Origin: Pseudomonas sp. HOU2
Lineage (GTDB): Bacteria > Pseudomonadota > Gammaproteobacteria > Pseudomonadales > Pseudomonadaceae
Assembly: GCF_040729435.1 (NCBI RefSeq)
Contig: NZ_CP160398.1
Span: 5,809,001-5,873,000 of the forward strand
DNA: 64,000 bases
Reading direction: 5' to 3'
Part shown: positions 43,275 to 52,709 of the stretch, piece by piece
Layout of the letters: each line of letters starts with the position of its first letter
Position numbering within the stretch: the stretch's first letter is position 1
The notes under the pieces: generated by a model
The model's input: only the letters and a program-made list of their open reading frames with translations
The model's database searches: none
What the model was told of the DNA's origin: nothing
Program-made: the position numbers and the translations under genes

Positions 43275-43859
43275 TTATTTCTTCATGATCGAGGTGAAGA
43301 GGTCGGATTCGAGGAAGCGCGGTAGCCACGCCTGCAAGCGAACGAAAGGCGTCTGCGCAAACCACTCGCGATCCACATGCGCAAACTGCCGCACGAACGG
43401 CAGCAGGGCGATATCCGCCAGGCTGGGATGCTCAGTCAGCAAGTAATCGCGATCCCTCAGCAACTCATCCAGCCGCTGCAAAAACACCGCCCCCTCAGCC
43501 CGATAAACCTCCATCGGCTGCTGGGGATAGCGCTCGGCGTATTTGTAGCGGTTCAAATGCACTTTGAACACTTGATCATTGGCTTCGATCAATTCGGCAA
43601 TTCGTGAATCACCGCCGAGCAGCCAATTGTCCGGATCGTTCTGTGCCAACGCCCAGCGCATGATCTCCAGACTTTCATCAATCACCTGTCCATCCGCATC
43701 CAGCACCGGCACCGTGCCTTTGGGCGAGATCGCCAGCATCTCGGCCGGTTTGGCCTTGAGGCTGACTTCGACGATCTCCACCGCCACGCCCGAATAACGC
43801 AGGGCCATCCGCGCGCGCATCGCGTACGGGCAGCGGCGGAATGAATACAACGTATTCAT
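43275..43859 (-). CDS. Glutathione S-transferase family protein
   Basis: 194 aa. A thioredoxin-like N-terminal domain starts MNTLYSFRRCPYAMRARMAL, with the CPYA active-site motif (Cys10) typical of omega/glutaredoxin-like GSTs, then PKGTVPVLDADGQVIDESLEIM. The helical C-terminal domain contains EHPSLADIALLPFVRQFAHVD. Its start overlaps the stop of sbcC (ATGA), so it is the third gene of the sbcDC unit. Probable glutathione-dependent thiol transfer or reduction in the cytosol. Confidence 0.9.
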   Translation of the reverse strand: MNTLYSFRRCPYAMRARMALRYSGVAVEIVEVSLKAKPAEMLAISPKGTVPVLDADGQVIDESLEIMRWALAQNDPDNWLLGGDSRIAELIEANDQVFKVHLNRYKYAERYPQQPMEVYRAEGAVFLQRLDELLRDRDYLLTEHPSLADIALLPFVRQFAHVDREWFAQTPFVRLQAWLPRFLESDLFTSIMKK

Positions 43860-46800
43860 TTCACCTCCAGGGTGCTCAAACCATTGCCCAGGCGTTGCAC
43901 CTGAATCTGCACCGGAATCCGTTCGTGCATTTCCTGCACGTGGGAAATCACCGCGACCTTGCGCCCCTGCGCCTGCAAGCCGTCGAGGGCATCCATCGCC
44001 AGTTGCAGCGATTCCGGGTCGAGGCTGCCGAAGCCTTCGTCGATGAACAGCGATTCGATTTTCAGCGTGCTCGAGGCCATCGATGCCAGCCCCAGCGCCA
44101 GAGCCAGCGACACCAAAAAGGTCTCGCCGCCGGACAGCGAATGCACCGAGCGCAATTCGTCGCCCATCTCGGTATCCATCACCAGCAGGCCGAGCATGCT
44201 GCCGCCGCGTTTGAGGCGATAGCGCTTGACCAGTTGGCGCAACTGCACGTTGGCGTGATGCACCAGCAGGTCGAGGTTGTAGGCCTGGGCGATCTTGCGG
44301 AAGGTGTCGCCGGTGGCCGAACCGATCAAGGCATTCAGGCGCGCCCAGCGCTGGTACTCGGCATAGGCGTCGGCGATCTGCTGCGCGAGTGCCTGATTGG
44401 CGTTTTGCCGGCGCTGATCTTCGGCCTGTTCGGCGCGCAGTTCGGCGCACTGTTGCTCGCTGAGATTGAACTGGTTCTGCAGGTCGGCGAGGGCGCTGGC
44501 GAGTTGTTCGGCATCGAGATTGCCATTGTGCTGCGCCTGATGATCAGCCAGACGCTGATCACGTTCCTGCAGCAGCACCTTGGCCTGTTCGATGGCTTTT
44601 TCGTTGTGCTGCAAGCGTTGGCGCAATTCGCCGAGCTGCGTGTCATCGACACGCAGCAGGTCTTCGAGGCCGCCGTCATCCAGCTCCGGATGACGTGCGC
44701 GCCAGTCGGCAATCTTCTGCGTCAGTTCGTCGTCTTCGCTTTGCAGTGCCTGTAAGCGCTCTTGCTGCGCCTTGAGTTCGGCTCCCATCTGCACCCGTTG
44801 CGTGCGCACGTTCTGCAGCTGCGCGGCGGTGCCGGTTTCGGCATTGCGCGCCTGTTCCACGGCCTGTTCCAGTTGCTGCTGCCAGTGCTCGGCGCTGCTG
44901 TGTTCGCCCAGCAGTTGTGCGAGTTTTTCCTGACTGGCCTGTTGCTGCGTGGCCAGGGCGCCGAATTGCTGCTCGGCGCTTTGCAGCTGCTGTACGCGGC
45001 TGAGCTGGCGATCCTGTTCCTTCTCCAGCGTCTGCTGGCGTTGCTGCTGCTCTGCCAATTCTTCCTTCTGCTGCTCGACCTGCGCCAGACGCTCGGCAAT
45101 CTGTCGATCCAGTTGCATGAAGGTCGCCGCCGGTTCAACGCGCAAGGCTGCAAGCGTATCGGCCGGCAACAGGCTGGCGAACGCAGCGAGTTCCTCGTCG
45201 AGGCGCTGACGGTCGCTGCTCAACTCGCGTTGTTGATTGCTCAGGTGCTGCGCGGCCTGCTGATGCGCGGTTTCGGCGTTGCGCAGTTGCTGGGTCAGGC
45301 GCGCCGCGTCCTGTTGCAGGGTGAGCAGGGCGCTCTGGCGTTGTTCGTCCTGCGTGATGCTCTGGTTCAGTTGATCGGTTTGCCGGGTCAGCCAGGCGTC
45401 ACGCTTGTCGGCATCCTGATTGAGTAACTGAGGCGCCAGCGGATGCGCCTCCAGACTCGGCGCCAGTGCCTGCAGCTGGGCGTTCAATTGCTCCTGCTGT
45501 TGCAGCAGCTCTTTCTGCCGGGCTATCACGCCGCCGACTTCAGCGCGCAGTTCGGTGAGTTTTTCCTTGAGCAGATCCACCGCTTGCTGCGCACTGGCCT
45601 GCTCGGATTCATCATGACGGCCGAGGCTTTGCAACAGCGCTTCCGGCTGATGATACGGGTGCTCGTGGCTGCCACAAACCGGGCACGGCTGGTCGTCCTG
45701 CAACTGTGCGCGCAACTCTTCGACACTGGCGCTGCGGGCCAGACGCTGACGTTCGAGCAGTTCACGGGTGACGTTGAGGGTTTGCTCGGCGACGGTCAGT
45801 TCGGCTTTGCTTTTCACCCCGTCCTGGGTCAGCCGTTCGCGCTCTTGCTGCGCGTCGAGCAGACGCTGCTGCAGCTCGGCGCCGCGTTTTTCCAGCTCCT
45901 GCTGACTGGCCCAGAGCCGCGTCAGGTCTTCGATGGCGCGCAGTTGTTTGCGGTTGTCCTGCAGCAGATTGCCAAGGATGCCGATCTGCTCGGCGACGGC
46001 ATCCGGCTCGGCGCCGGCCTCTTTGAACAGTACTTCCAGTTGCTGCTTTTGCGTGGCCAGCGCGTCGGCACTGTGCGCGGCATTCTGTTCGAGGGTCGCC
46101 AGTTCGGCCTGACCCTTGTTCAGGCGATTGCCGATCAGCATCAGCTGTTGCAGGCGATCGCGATAGGCATTCCACGCATCGCTGAGCGGCGCCAGATCGG
46201 CACTTTGCTCCAGTCCGGCGGCGATTTTCTGCAAGCGTTCGGCGACTTGCACCTGTTTATCCTGCAAGGTCTGAATCGCGCTCTGGCCCTCACTGCAGGC
46301 CTGCTCGGCGGCTTGCCGGGCCTCGGCGCTGAGGGCGGTGTCCTTGGCGAGGCGGGCGAGGGTGCTTTGCTCGTCGAAGGCCTGACGCAGTAGCGGGGCG
46401 CTCTCACTGTGGCGCTGCTGCGCTTCGCTGAGGGCGACTTTCGCCGACTCGAGTGCCTGCTCCAATTGCGTCTGGCGTTCGCCGAGTTCGCCGTGTTGGT
46501 GAGTGTGCGCAGCAATCTGCGCCGCCAACGGGGTCAGCTGCACATCGAGCTCAGTCTTGCGCGCGAACTGGTGGCGTTGCGGGGCGAGTTGCTCCAGGCG
46601 CGTCAGCTTCAGGCGCTCGCCGGCCAGACCTTCCCACTGATGTTGCGCACTGTGCAGTTGTTCGGCAGCCGCTTGCTGCGCGTCCTGCAACTGACGCAAA
46701 TCCTTGAGCCAGCTGTGCTGTTGTTCCAGTTGCTTGAGCTGCGCCTGCTGCACTTTCAACTGTTGCTGGGCAGCGCTGAAACGCTCATCGAGTTCGGCCC

Positions 46801-47497
46801 GAGCTTCGGGCGTCAGCGGAGTGACGCCGGTGGCCTGATCCTGCAGCAACTTGTGCGCTTCGCGGGCCTCTTTGGTCTTGTCGAACGCGCGCCGGCCAAG
46901 GCGGGTATAGAGCGCGGTGTCGGTGAGCTTTTCCAGCAGTTCGCTGCGGTCGTTGTCGTCGGCCTTGAGGAACGCGCTGAACTCGCTCTGGGCCAGCAGC
47001 ACGGCGCGGGTGAACTGTTCGAAGTTCAGACCGAGCGCGGCTTCGAGTTGGGTTTTGTATTCGCCTTTCTGACTGGCGAGCAGTTGATCCTGATCGATGT
47101 CACGCAGGCTCTGACGGCTGATCTGCAACTTGCCGCCAGCCTTTTCCCGGGCACGGTTGGCTTCCCAGCGCGCCCGGTAACGGCGGCCATCGACGCCGAC
47201 GAAATCCACTTCCGCATAACCTTCACCGGTACCACGGCGCAGCAAAGTGCGCGGGTCACCGGTGGCAATTTCACCGTCGGCGTCCGGCACCTTGGCGTCG
47301 CGGCCAGTATTGTTCAGACGCGGCACGGCGCCAAACAACGCCAGGCACAACGCGTCGAGCAAGGTACTTTTACCGGCGCCGGTCGGCCCGGTGATCGCGA
47401 ACAGCCCGGCACTGGCCAGTGGTTCAGCGGTGAAGTCGATTTCGAACGGCCCGGCCAGCGAGGCGAGGTTTTTCAAGCGAATGGCGAGAATCTTCAT
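43856..47497 (-). CDS. sbcC: Exonuclease SbcCD, ATPase subunit
   Basis: 1213 aa. Walker A GPTGAGKS is at 37-44. Very long Gln/Leu/Glu-rich coiled coils are broken near residue 610 by the zinc hook CPVCGSHEH. The C-terminal ABC half has LSGGETFLVSLALALGLAS and Walker B FIDEGFGSLD. SbcC with SbcD forms the Mre11-Rad50-type nuclease that opens hairpins and processes DNA ends, so it limits long palindromes. This matters in a genome rich in REP palindromes. Start overlaps the sbcD stop (ATGA). Confidence 0.97.
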   Translation of the reverse strand: MKILAIRLKNLASLAGPFEIDFTAEPLASAGLFAITGPTGAGKSTLLDALCLALFGAVPRLNNTGRDAKVPDADGEIATGDPRTLLRRGTGEGYAEVDFVGVDGRRYRARWEANRAREKAGGKLQISRQSLRDIDQDQLLASQKGEYKTQLEAALGLNFEQFTRAVLLAQSEFSAFLKADDNDRSELLEKLTDTALYTRLGRRAFDKTKEAREAHKLLQDQATGVTPLTPEARAELDERFSAAQQQLKVQQAQLKQLEQQHSWLKDLRQLQDAQQAAAEQLHSAQHQWEGLAGERLKLTRLEQLAPQRHQFARKTELDVQLTPLAAQIAAHTHQHGELGERQTQLEQALESAKVALSEAQQRHSESAPLLRQAFDEQSTLARLAKDTALSAEARQAAEQACSEGQSAIQTLQDKQVQVAERLQKIAAGLEQSADLAPLSDAWNAYRDRLQQLMLIGNRLNKGQAELATLEQNAAHSADALATQKQQLEVLFKEAGAEPDAVAEQIGILGNLLQDNRKQLRAIEDLTRLWASQQELEKRGAELQQRLLDAQQERERLTQDGVKSKAELTVAEQTLNVTRELLERQRLARSASVEELRAQLQDDQPCPVCGSHEHPYHQPEALLQSLGRHDESEQASAQQAVDLLKEKLTELRAEVGGVIARQKELLQQQEQLNAQLQALAPSLEAHPLAPQLLNQDADKRDAWLTRQTDQLNQSITQDEQRQSALLTLQQDAARLTQQLRNAETAHQQAAQHLSNQQRELSSDRQRLDEELAAFASLLPADTLAALRVEPAATFMQLDRQIAERLAQVEQQKEELAEQQQRQQTLEKEQDRQLSRVQQLQSAEQQFGALATQQQASQEKLAQLLGEHSSAEHWQQQLEQAVEQARNAETGTAAQLQNVRTQRVQMGAELKAQQERLQALQSEDDELTQKIADWRARHPELDDGGLEDLLRVDDTQLGELRQRLQHNEKAIEQAKVLLQERDQRLADHQAQHNGNLDAEQLASALADLQNQFNLSEQQCAELRAEQAEDQRRQNANQALAQQIADAYAEYQRWARLNALIGSATGDTFRKIAQAYNLDLLVHHANVQLRQLVKRYRLKRGGSMLGLLVMDTEMGDELRSVHSLSGGETFLVSLALALGLASMASSTLKIESLFIDEGFGSLDPESLQLAMDALDGLQAQGRKVAVISHVQEMHERIPVQIQVQRLGNGLSTLEVK

Positions 47498-48738
47498 GGC
47501 TGCTCGCCCTCCATCTGTACGTCCTGCAGCAGTTCGGCGAAGTCCTTGAGCGTCTGTTCATCGACCTCGTTGCCGTAGTTGTCGAGCCAGGCACGGCTGA
47601 ACAATTCTTGCGGGGTGAGCTGATCCAGTTCGACCAGTGCGCTGCCGTCGTCGCTGCCATCGGCGCCACGGTTGCCGGCGTATTCGGCGGCAATGCGCAC
47701 CAGGCGCACGGCTTTGCCTTGCAGGGCGTTTTCCACTTGATGGCGCAAGTCCGGCTGCGGCTCGTCGAGGGTCACGCGCACTTCCAGCCATGGCTGGCGC
47801 TGGGTTTCAGCGAGCAGATCGATATTCGGCAGGTCGGCCAATTGCAGCAGGATCTCCGCCAGCGGTGCCGGGCCGATGCGTTGCAGGTTGACCGACCTTG
47901 GAATCAGTTTCGGTTCGACGCTGACCAGGGTTTCGCCGTCGAGGGTGACGTCGAGAATCTGGTGCTGATAACCGATTTCCGAGAACGACAATGGGATCGG
48001 CGAGCCGCTGTAGCGGATGCGTTCTTCACCGTTGACCTTCTGCGGCTTGTGCAAATGGCCGAGGGCGACGTAACTGATGCTCGGCCCGAACAGGCTGGCG
48101 GGCAGCGCTTCGGCGTTACCGATGATCAGACTGCGCTCGGAGTCTTCCGAGACCGAGCCGCCAGCCATGTGCGCGTGGCTGATGGCGACCAGTGCCTGGC
48201 CGGGTTTGCGCTTGGCATTCGCCGCTTCGATCAGCCATTCATGCACCTGGCCAATGCCACGCAGATAGTCGTCGCCCAGATGCGCACCGGTCACTTCCGC
48301 CGGACGCAGGAACGGCAGCGCCAGGCACCACGCGGCGATCTCGCCTTGGGCATTCGGCAACGGCAGCAGCAAGCGTTCGGCATCGAGCTGGCCGTCATCC
48401 AGCCACAACACGCGACCCAGCGCATGGGTGCGCAAACGGCGCATCAACGGCGCAGGCAGTTCGATGCGCGAGCCGGAATCATGGTTGCCGGCGATCATCA
48501 CGATGGTCAGCAACGGCTGCTGCTCGTGGGCGCTGACGATGAAATCGTAGAGGCGTTCCTGGGCTTTGACCGGCGGGTTGACCGTGTCAAAAATGTCCCC
48601 GGCGATCAGCAGCACATCCGGCTGCGCCAGTTGCAGTTGGCGCAGCAGCCATTCGAGAAAGCACGCATGCTCGAAATCGCGCTCCTGGCCGTGCAGGTTT
48701 TGCCCAAGGTGCCAGTCGGAGGTGTGGAACAGACGCAA
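47494..48738 (-). CDS. sbcD: Exonuclease SbcCD, nuclease subunit (TTG start)
   Basis: 414 aa. The conserved N-terminus is (M)RLFHTSDWHLGQNLHGQERD, and the only codon at that position is TTG at 48738. GGAG lies 6 nt upstream, so a TTG start is chosen over in-frame upstream extensions that lack conservation. Mre11-type phosphoesterase motifs are HTSDWHLG, LIAGDIFDTVNP, MIAGNHDSGSRI, HAHMAGG and ALGHLHKPQ. It is the manganese-dependent nuclease partner of SbcC. A rare start codon may lower its expression relative to sbcC. Confidence 0.95.
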   Translation of the reverse strand: MRLFHTSDWHLGQNLHGQERDFEHACFLEWLLRQLQLAQPDVLLIAGDIFDTVNPPVKAQERLYDFIVSAHEQQPLLTIVMIAGNHDSGSRIELPAPLMRRLRTHALGRVLWLDDGQLDAERLLLPLPNAQGEIAAWCLALPFLRPAEVTGAHLGDDYLRGIGQVHEWLIEAANAKRKPGQALVAISHAHMAGGSVSEDSERSLIIGNAEALPASLFGPSISYVALGHLHKPQKVNGEERIRYSGSPIPLSFSEIGYQHQILDVTLDGETLVSVEPKLIPRSVNLQRIGPAPLAEILLQLADLPNIDLLAETQRQPWLEVRVTLDEPQPDLRHQVENALQGKAVRLVRIAAEYAGNRGADGSDDGSALVELDQLTPQELFSRAWLDNYGNEVDEQTLKDFAELLQDVQMEGEQP

Positions 48739-48918
48739 GGTGGACTCCGCATCAATTAAAAGAGGTGATGGCCGCGAGGAAATGATGGGCGGCTGAAGAG
48801 GGGGGAGTTTACAGATTATTGGAGAGTGAGGGCTTGTTGTGGCGATCAAGCAAATCCAGTGCGCGGGTCTCGCGGCGTCTGGCCCATTCATCGTTCGAAC
48901 CGGCTTAACCGCTTGTCG

Positions 48919-48940
48919 CAACTGTCAGATCTGACAGTTG
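48919..48940. promoter_or_regulatory. Perfect 22-bp lux-box-like palindrome upstream of the RCC1-like gene
   Basis: The core CTGTCAGATCTGACAG is flanked by CAA/TTG and is a perfect palindrome fitting CT-N12-AG. It ends 60 bp before the ATG at 49001. The related site at 1731-1746 precedes another orphan gene. Confidence 0.55.
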
Positions 48941-49000
48941 CTGGTGCCTGAAGGGTTCAAGCAGTGTCGAGCAGCCAACATTCCATTGCGGAGAACGCTC

Positions 49001-52000
49001 ATGACGACTGAATACGAAAGGAACGATCCTGAAGGTCCAATGGCCCTTTTCCCTCTGTTCCTGCCCAATGCGACATCGTCTATAGAAGATTACGACTATG
49101 GTGTTCCGGTGCGAGCCGTAGAGGGTGGGTTGAGATTTTCTATCGATCCATGGTTATCCATGTCGGTCGACGACTATCTCGAGATCTTTTGGGGCAACTC
49201 GCTGAGTGCGGTGTGGAGCAAGTCAATTGACAAGGATGATCTGAATCGACGGGTGACAGGCAATATCAACGAATCCTTCATCGTGCGCGGTGATACGCAT
49301 CCGGTGTTCTATCGTGTGACAAGACCCGGGGGGGGGGAGGGTGAGGACTCGCGACCATTGCTGAGCGTATTGGTGAAACTCGATCGGCCCGGTGGCTTCG
49401 ATAGTGATATCGGCGAACCGGGCCATCAAGGTCTGCGATATTCCATTCCCCAGGCAATCATTGATGATGGCGTCGGCCCGGATGAGGCTGCGCAGGGCAT
49501 ACCGATCACCATTCTTCCCTACGAGTTCATGCGCAAGAACGACCTCATCCGCTTGACATGGGGGTCCGAGGAACTCGTCACGAAGGTCGAACAGCGTCAC
49601 ATTGACGACCCGCTGAACAACCCGCTGGTGGTCATGGTCGATGCAAAGACGCTGGAGGACGCCGGGGACGGCGCCAGGATTGCGGTTACCTATCAGGTCA
49701 TCGACGAATGCGGCAATTATCCGGATGAGCGTTCACCTTGGGCGGTAACCACCTACATTCTGGTCGATCTGAAACAGAACCGGCTCGATCCTGCCATTGT
49801 GATTTCCGCCGATCCTGATACCGATATCATTGATCTCGAAGAGTTGGGCGAGGAGGACGTTGAGGTCATTGTCAACACGGCGGGAAGTGCCTTCAAAGTC
49901 AATGACAAAATTGCCCTGAAGTGGTTCGGCATACCGGCAGAAGGCACTCCGGTGATTTATGAACCAGCCGAATTGCCGGTGGTTCGGGTGGGGGTCGCGG
50001 TCCCGTTCAGTGTGCCTAATGCGATCGTGCGGGCGATCGCCATGGGGCGTGCCAGTGTCTCTTATCTGTTGAAACGCGAAGGGACTCTGGACCGGCCATC
50101 GAAGAACGCCAGTGTCAGTGTCTCCGGGGCCATCGAGCGTCTGCCCGCGCCTGCCGTTGTCGAGGCTCCCGAGGGTTATCTTGATCCTGATTTGCGTTGG
50201 GCGACGGTGGAATGTCCGTGGTATCCCGGACGTCGATCCAGCGATCTGCTGAAACTGATCTGGGAAGCCACACGTCCCGGCGGCGGTACCGTTCATTACG
50301 AAGAGGCCATGCCGGTGGGCGACGTGCCGGATGGCGAGCCGGTATTGCGCAATGTCATAAGCACCGAGATCCAGCGTTTCGACGGCTTGCAGGTGTCGGT
50401 GTTTTACACCGTTGCCAACGACGATGAGTCGATTTTCAACGTCCGCGAATCGTATCCGTTTGTCATGCAAGTCGGCGAGGCGCTGCCTTTGTTCTCGTCA
50501 CCGCGGGTGCAAGAAGCAGTACCCGGTACTTCATTGATAGATCCGGATGCGGTACCACCCTTGGGTTGTAAATTGATTGCAACGCACCTCGAAACCCAGG
50601 TCGACGACGAAGTGCATTATCGGTGGCGCGGTTCGGTCGGTAACGGCAGCACCAGTGGCTCACTGCGTCTTACCTCGCAAACGGCGGGTAAGGAAGTGCC
50701 GTTCACGGTGCCTAAACAGTTTGTGACCAACAACCTCAATCGCCGGATCGTCATTGATTACTTTATTGTCCGTAACAACAAAACCCTGGGTTACTCGCTC
50801 CCTCTGACGTTACGCGTTGGCAATGCTTTGCTGGATTTTGATCCGCCCTCAATTGACGGCGCGCGCGGCGACCAGATCGATATAAGTGCGGTGCCAGGTG
50901 TCGGCGCGACCTTGCGTCTCGCCGCTGCGTACGGATTAAGGGTCGGTGACAGCGGTGAAATCCGCTGGATAGGAACACCGGGAGGTGGTACGGCCATCGT
51001 GCCGTTTAGCGTGGAGAGCGGAGAAGCGGGGCGCGACAAGCTGGTGACCGTTCCGAGGTCGGTGGTGTTGGCCAACGTCGGGCGGGAGATCTCGCTGGAC
51101 TGCACCGTGGTGCGTCAGACCGGTGGTCGCCAGTATTCGCGCGTGGCGGTTTATGACGTGCGTGTTTCGTTGGGAACGGGACGCTTGCTGGTGATGGGCG
51201 CGCGCTCGCGGGGTAATTACCAGATTTATGGCGGCGGGACTGCGTGGTTGACCGCACTGGATGCAACCACCCGGCAGCCGGTCAAGGCCTGGTGGCGTTA
51301 TAACGGCGAGGAGGGCGAGGTCAGTGGTACGACGTTCCGTGACACTCGGCCGGACCGGCTGCTGCATGTGCGGATCAGTGATGATCAGGTGACGATCAAT
51401 CCGCAGAACCTGTGCGGGAACGGTAATTTTATTTCCGGCCAGGCAGCAAACAACGCGGCCTTTGCGGCGCGGACTGAGCGTGGAACCCTGGTGGCATGGG
51501 GTAAGCCTGATCGTGGTGGAAATTTGGGGAACTCGTTACCGGACATATCCGATGCCATATCGCTGAGTGCTTGCGGTTATGCCTTCGCGGCACGTCAGGC
51601 CACTGGTGCGGTAGTGGCTTGGGGGCTGAGTGGAAACGGAGGAGTTGTGTCGGAACCCATCAGTCTTTTGCGGGATATCGAAGCGGTAAGCGGCAACGGT
51701 TATGTGTTTGTTGCGCTACGTCGCGATCGGAGCCTGGTGGCGTGGGGAAGCTCAACTGCGGGTGCAGCACTTCCAGAGCCGGTAGCTACACTGAGGGATG
51801 TCGTCAGAGTGATTGGCAACCTCTACGCCTTTGCTGCGCTACGAGCTAATGGTTCGGTAGTGGCTTGGGGAGACCAAAGCTACGGAGGTAATTTGCCGGA
51901 GTCCATCGCGGTATTGACTGACATCGTTGATATAGTCGCTAGCGCTTATGTCTTCGCAGCCCTGCGTGCTAATGGTTCAGTGGTGGCTTGGGGACCCTAC

Positions 52001-52621
52001 TCTTACGGGGGATTAGTGCCTAACAGGATCGAAATGCTTACAGACATTGTGGAACTGAGCGGGACCGAAGCAGCCTTTGCCGCACGACGCAGCAATGGCA
52101 GCGTTGTTGCTTGGGGGTACTCTGCAAGTGGCGCAAGCGTTCCTGAGCCGATCGCCTTATTGACAGACATCCGCACGGTAACGGGTAACAGTGGATCATT
52201 CGTCGCACTGCTCAGCAGCGGGCGTGTCGTGGGATGGGGGCGTCAGGCAGTCCCAACACCGGTCGCATTACTGACTGACGTCGTACAGGTGGTATGCGCG
52301 GAATATGCTTTTGCCGCGCTGCGGGCCAACGGTACTGTTGTAGCCTGGGGATATGCTGATCGAGGTGGTGAAATCCCGGAGGCCATTGCGGCCAGATTGA
52401 TCAACGTCCGCGCCATTTATGGCAACACCCATGCCTTCGCCGCACTGACCTCCAGCGGCGAAGTCGTGACCTGGGGGCGTGGTCCGGCCGGCGGTGACAG
52501 CGATGCCGTCGCCGACCAACTCAACGGCAAAATCTTCTACGAAGCTACCGCGCTGTCCCGTGGTTTGGGCATGCGTGAGACGCGATTGCTTGAAGCGGCA
52601 GAAACTGAACAAACGTCATAG
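49001..52621 (+). CDS. Large orphan protein: Ig-like modules plus nine RCC1-like repeats
   Basis: 1206 aa from MTTEYERNDPEGPMALFPLF with GGAG upstream. No signal peptide or membrane helix is visible. Residues ~50-820 form several ~120-residue beta-rich modules with recurring pieces (LPAPAVVEAPEGYLDPDL, EATRPGGGT, VPFSVPNAI, RVGNALLDFDP). Residues ~825-1170 hold nine ~45-50-residue repeats ending in VVAWG or variants (LVAWGKPDRGGNLG to VVTWGRGPAGG), an RCC1/alpha-tubulin-suppressor-like propeller. The function is unknown. Such chimeras in pseudomonads could be host- or competitor-directed proteins, but that is speculation. A ten-G tract lies in codons 110-113, and base composition in the repeat part is less GC-rich than in the neighbours. 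Confidence 0.85.
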   Translation: MTTEYERNDPEGPMALFPLFLPNATSSIEDYDYGVPVRAVEGGLRFSIDPWLSMSVDDYLEIFWGNSLSAVWSKSIDKDDLNRRVTGNINESFIVRGDTHPVFYRVTRPGGGEGEDSRPLLSVLVKLDRPGGFDSDIGEPGHQGLRYSIPQAIIDDGVGPDEAAQGIPITILPYEFMRKNDLIRLTWGSEELVTKVEQRHIDDPLNNPLVVMVDAKTLEDAGDGARIAVTYQVIDECGNYPDERSPWAVTTYILVDLKQNRLDPAIVISADPDTDIIDLEELGEEDVEVIVNTAGSAFKVNDKIALKWFGIPAEGTPVIYEPAELPVVRVGVAVPFSVPNAIVRAIAMGRASVSYLLKREGTLDRPSKNASVSVSGAIERLPAPAVVEAPEGYLDPDLRWATVECPWYPGRRSSDLLKLIWEATRPGGGTVHYEEAMPVGDVPDGEPVLRNVISTEIQRFDGLQVSVFYTVANDDESIFNVRESYPFVMQVGEALPLFSSPRVQEAVPGTSLIDPDAVPPLGCKLIATHLETQVDDEVHYRWRGSVGNGSTSGSLRLTSQTAGKEVPFTVPKQFVTNNLNRRIVIDYFIVRNNKTLGYSLPLTLRVGNALLDFDPPSIDGARGDQIDISAVPGVGATLRLAAAYGLRVGDSGEIRWIGTPGGGTAIVPFSVESGEAGRDKLVTVPRSVVLANVGREISLDCTVVRQTGGRQYSRVAVYDVRVSLGTGRLLVMGARSRGNYQIYGGGTAWLTALDATTRQPVKAWWRYNGEEGEVSGTTFRDTRPDRLLHVRISDDQVTINPQNLCGNGNFISGQAANNAAFAARTERGTLVAWGKPDRGGNLGNSLPDISDAISLSACGYAFAARQATGAVVAWGLSGNGGVVSEPISLLRDIEAVSGNGYVFVALRRDRSLVAWGSSTAGAALPEPVATLRDVVRVIGNLYAFAALRANGSVVAWGDQSYGGNLPESIAVLTDIVDIVASAYVFAALRANGSVVAWGPYSYGGLVPNRIEMLTDIVELSGTEAAFAARRSNGSVVAWGYSASGASVPEPIALLTDIRTVTGNSGSFVALLSSGRVVGWGRQAVPTPVALLTDVVQVVCAEYAFAALRANGTVVAWGYADRGGEIPEAIAARLINVRAIYGNTHAFAALTSSGEVVTWGRGPAGGDSDAVADQLNGKIFYEATALSRGLGMRETRLLEAAETEQTS

Positions 52622-52639
52622 CAGCGTCAATACCTGAAA

Positions 52640-52702
52640 GATCGCAGCCTGCGGCAGCTCCCACACGTGATCCCTGTAGGAGCTGCCGCAGGCTGCGATC
52701 TT
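52640..52702. repeat. REP palindrome, GTAGGAGCTGCC family (compact, inverted order)
   Basis: Here the complement arm comes first (AGATCGCAGCCTGCGGCAGC) and the direct arm second (TGTAGGAGCTGCCGCAGGCT), the reverse order of other copies, between convergent genes. Confidence 0.8.
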
Positions 52703-52709
52703 TTGCTGT

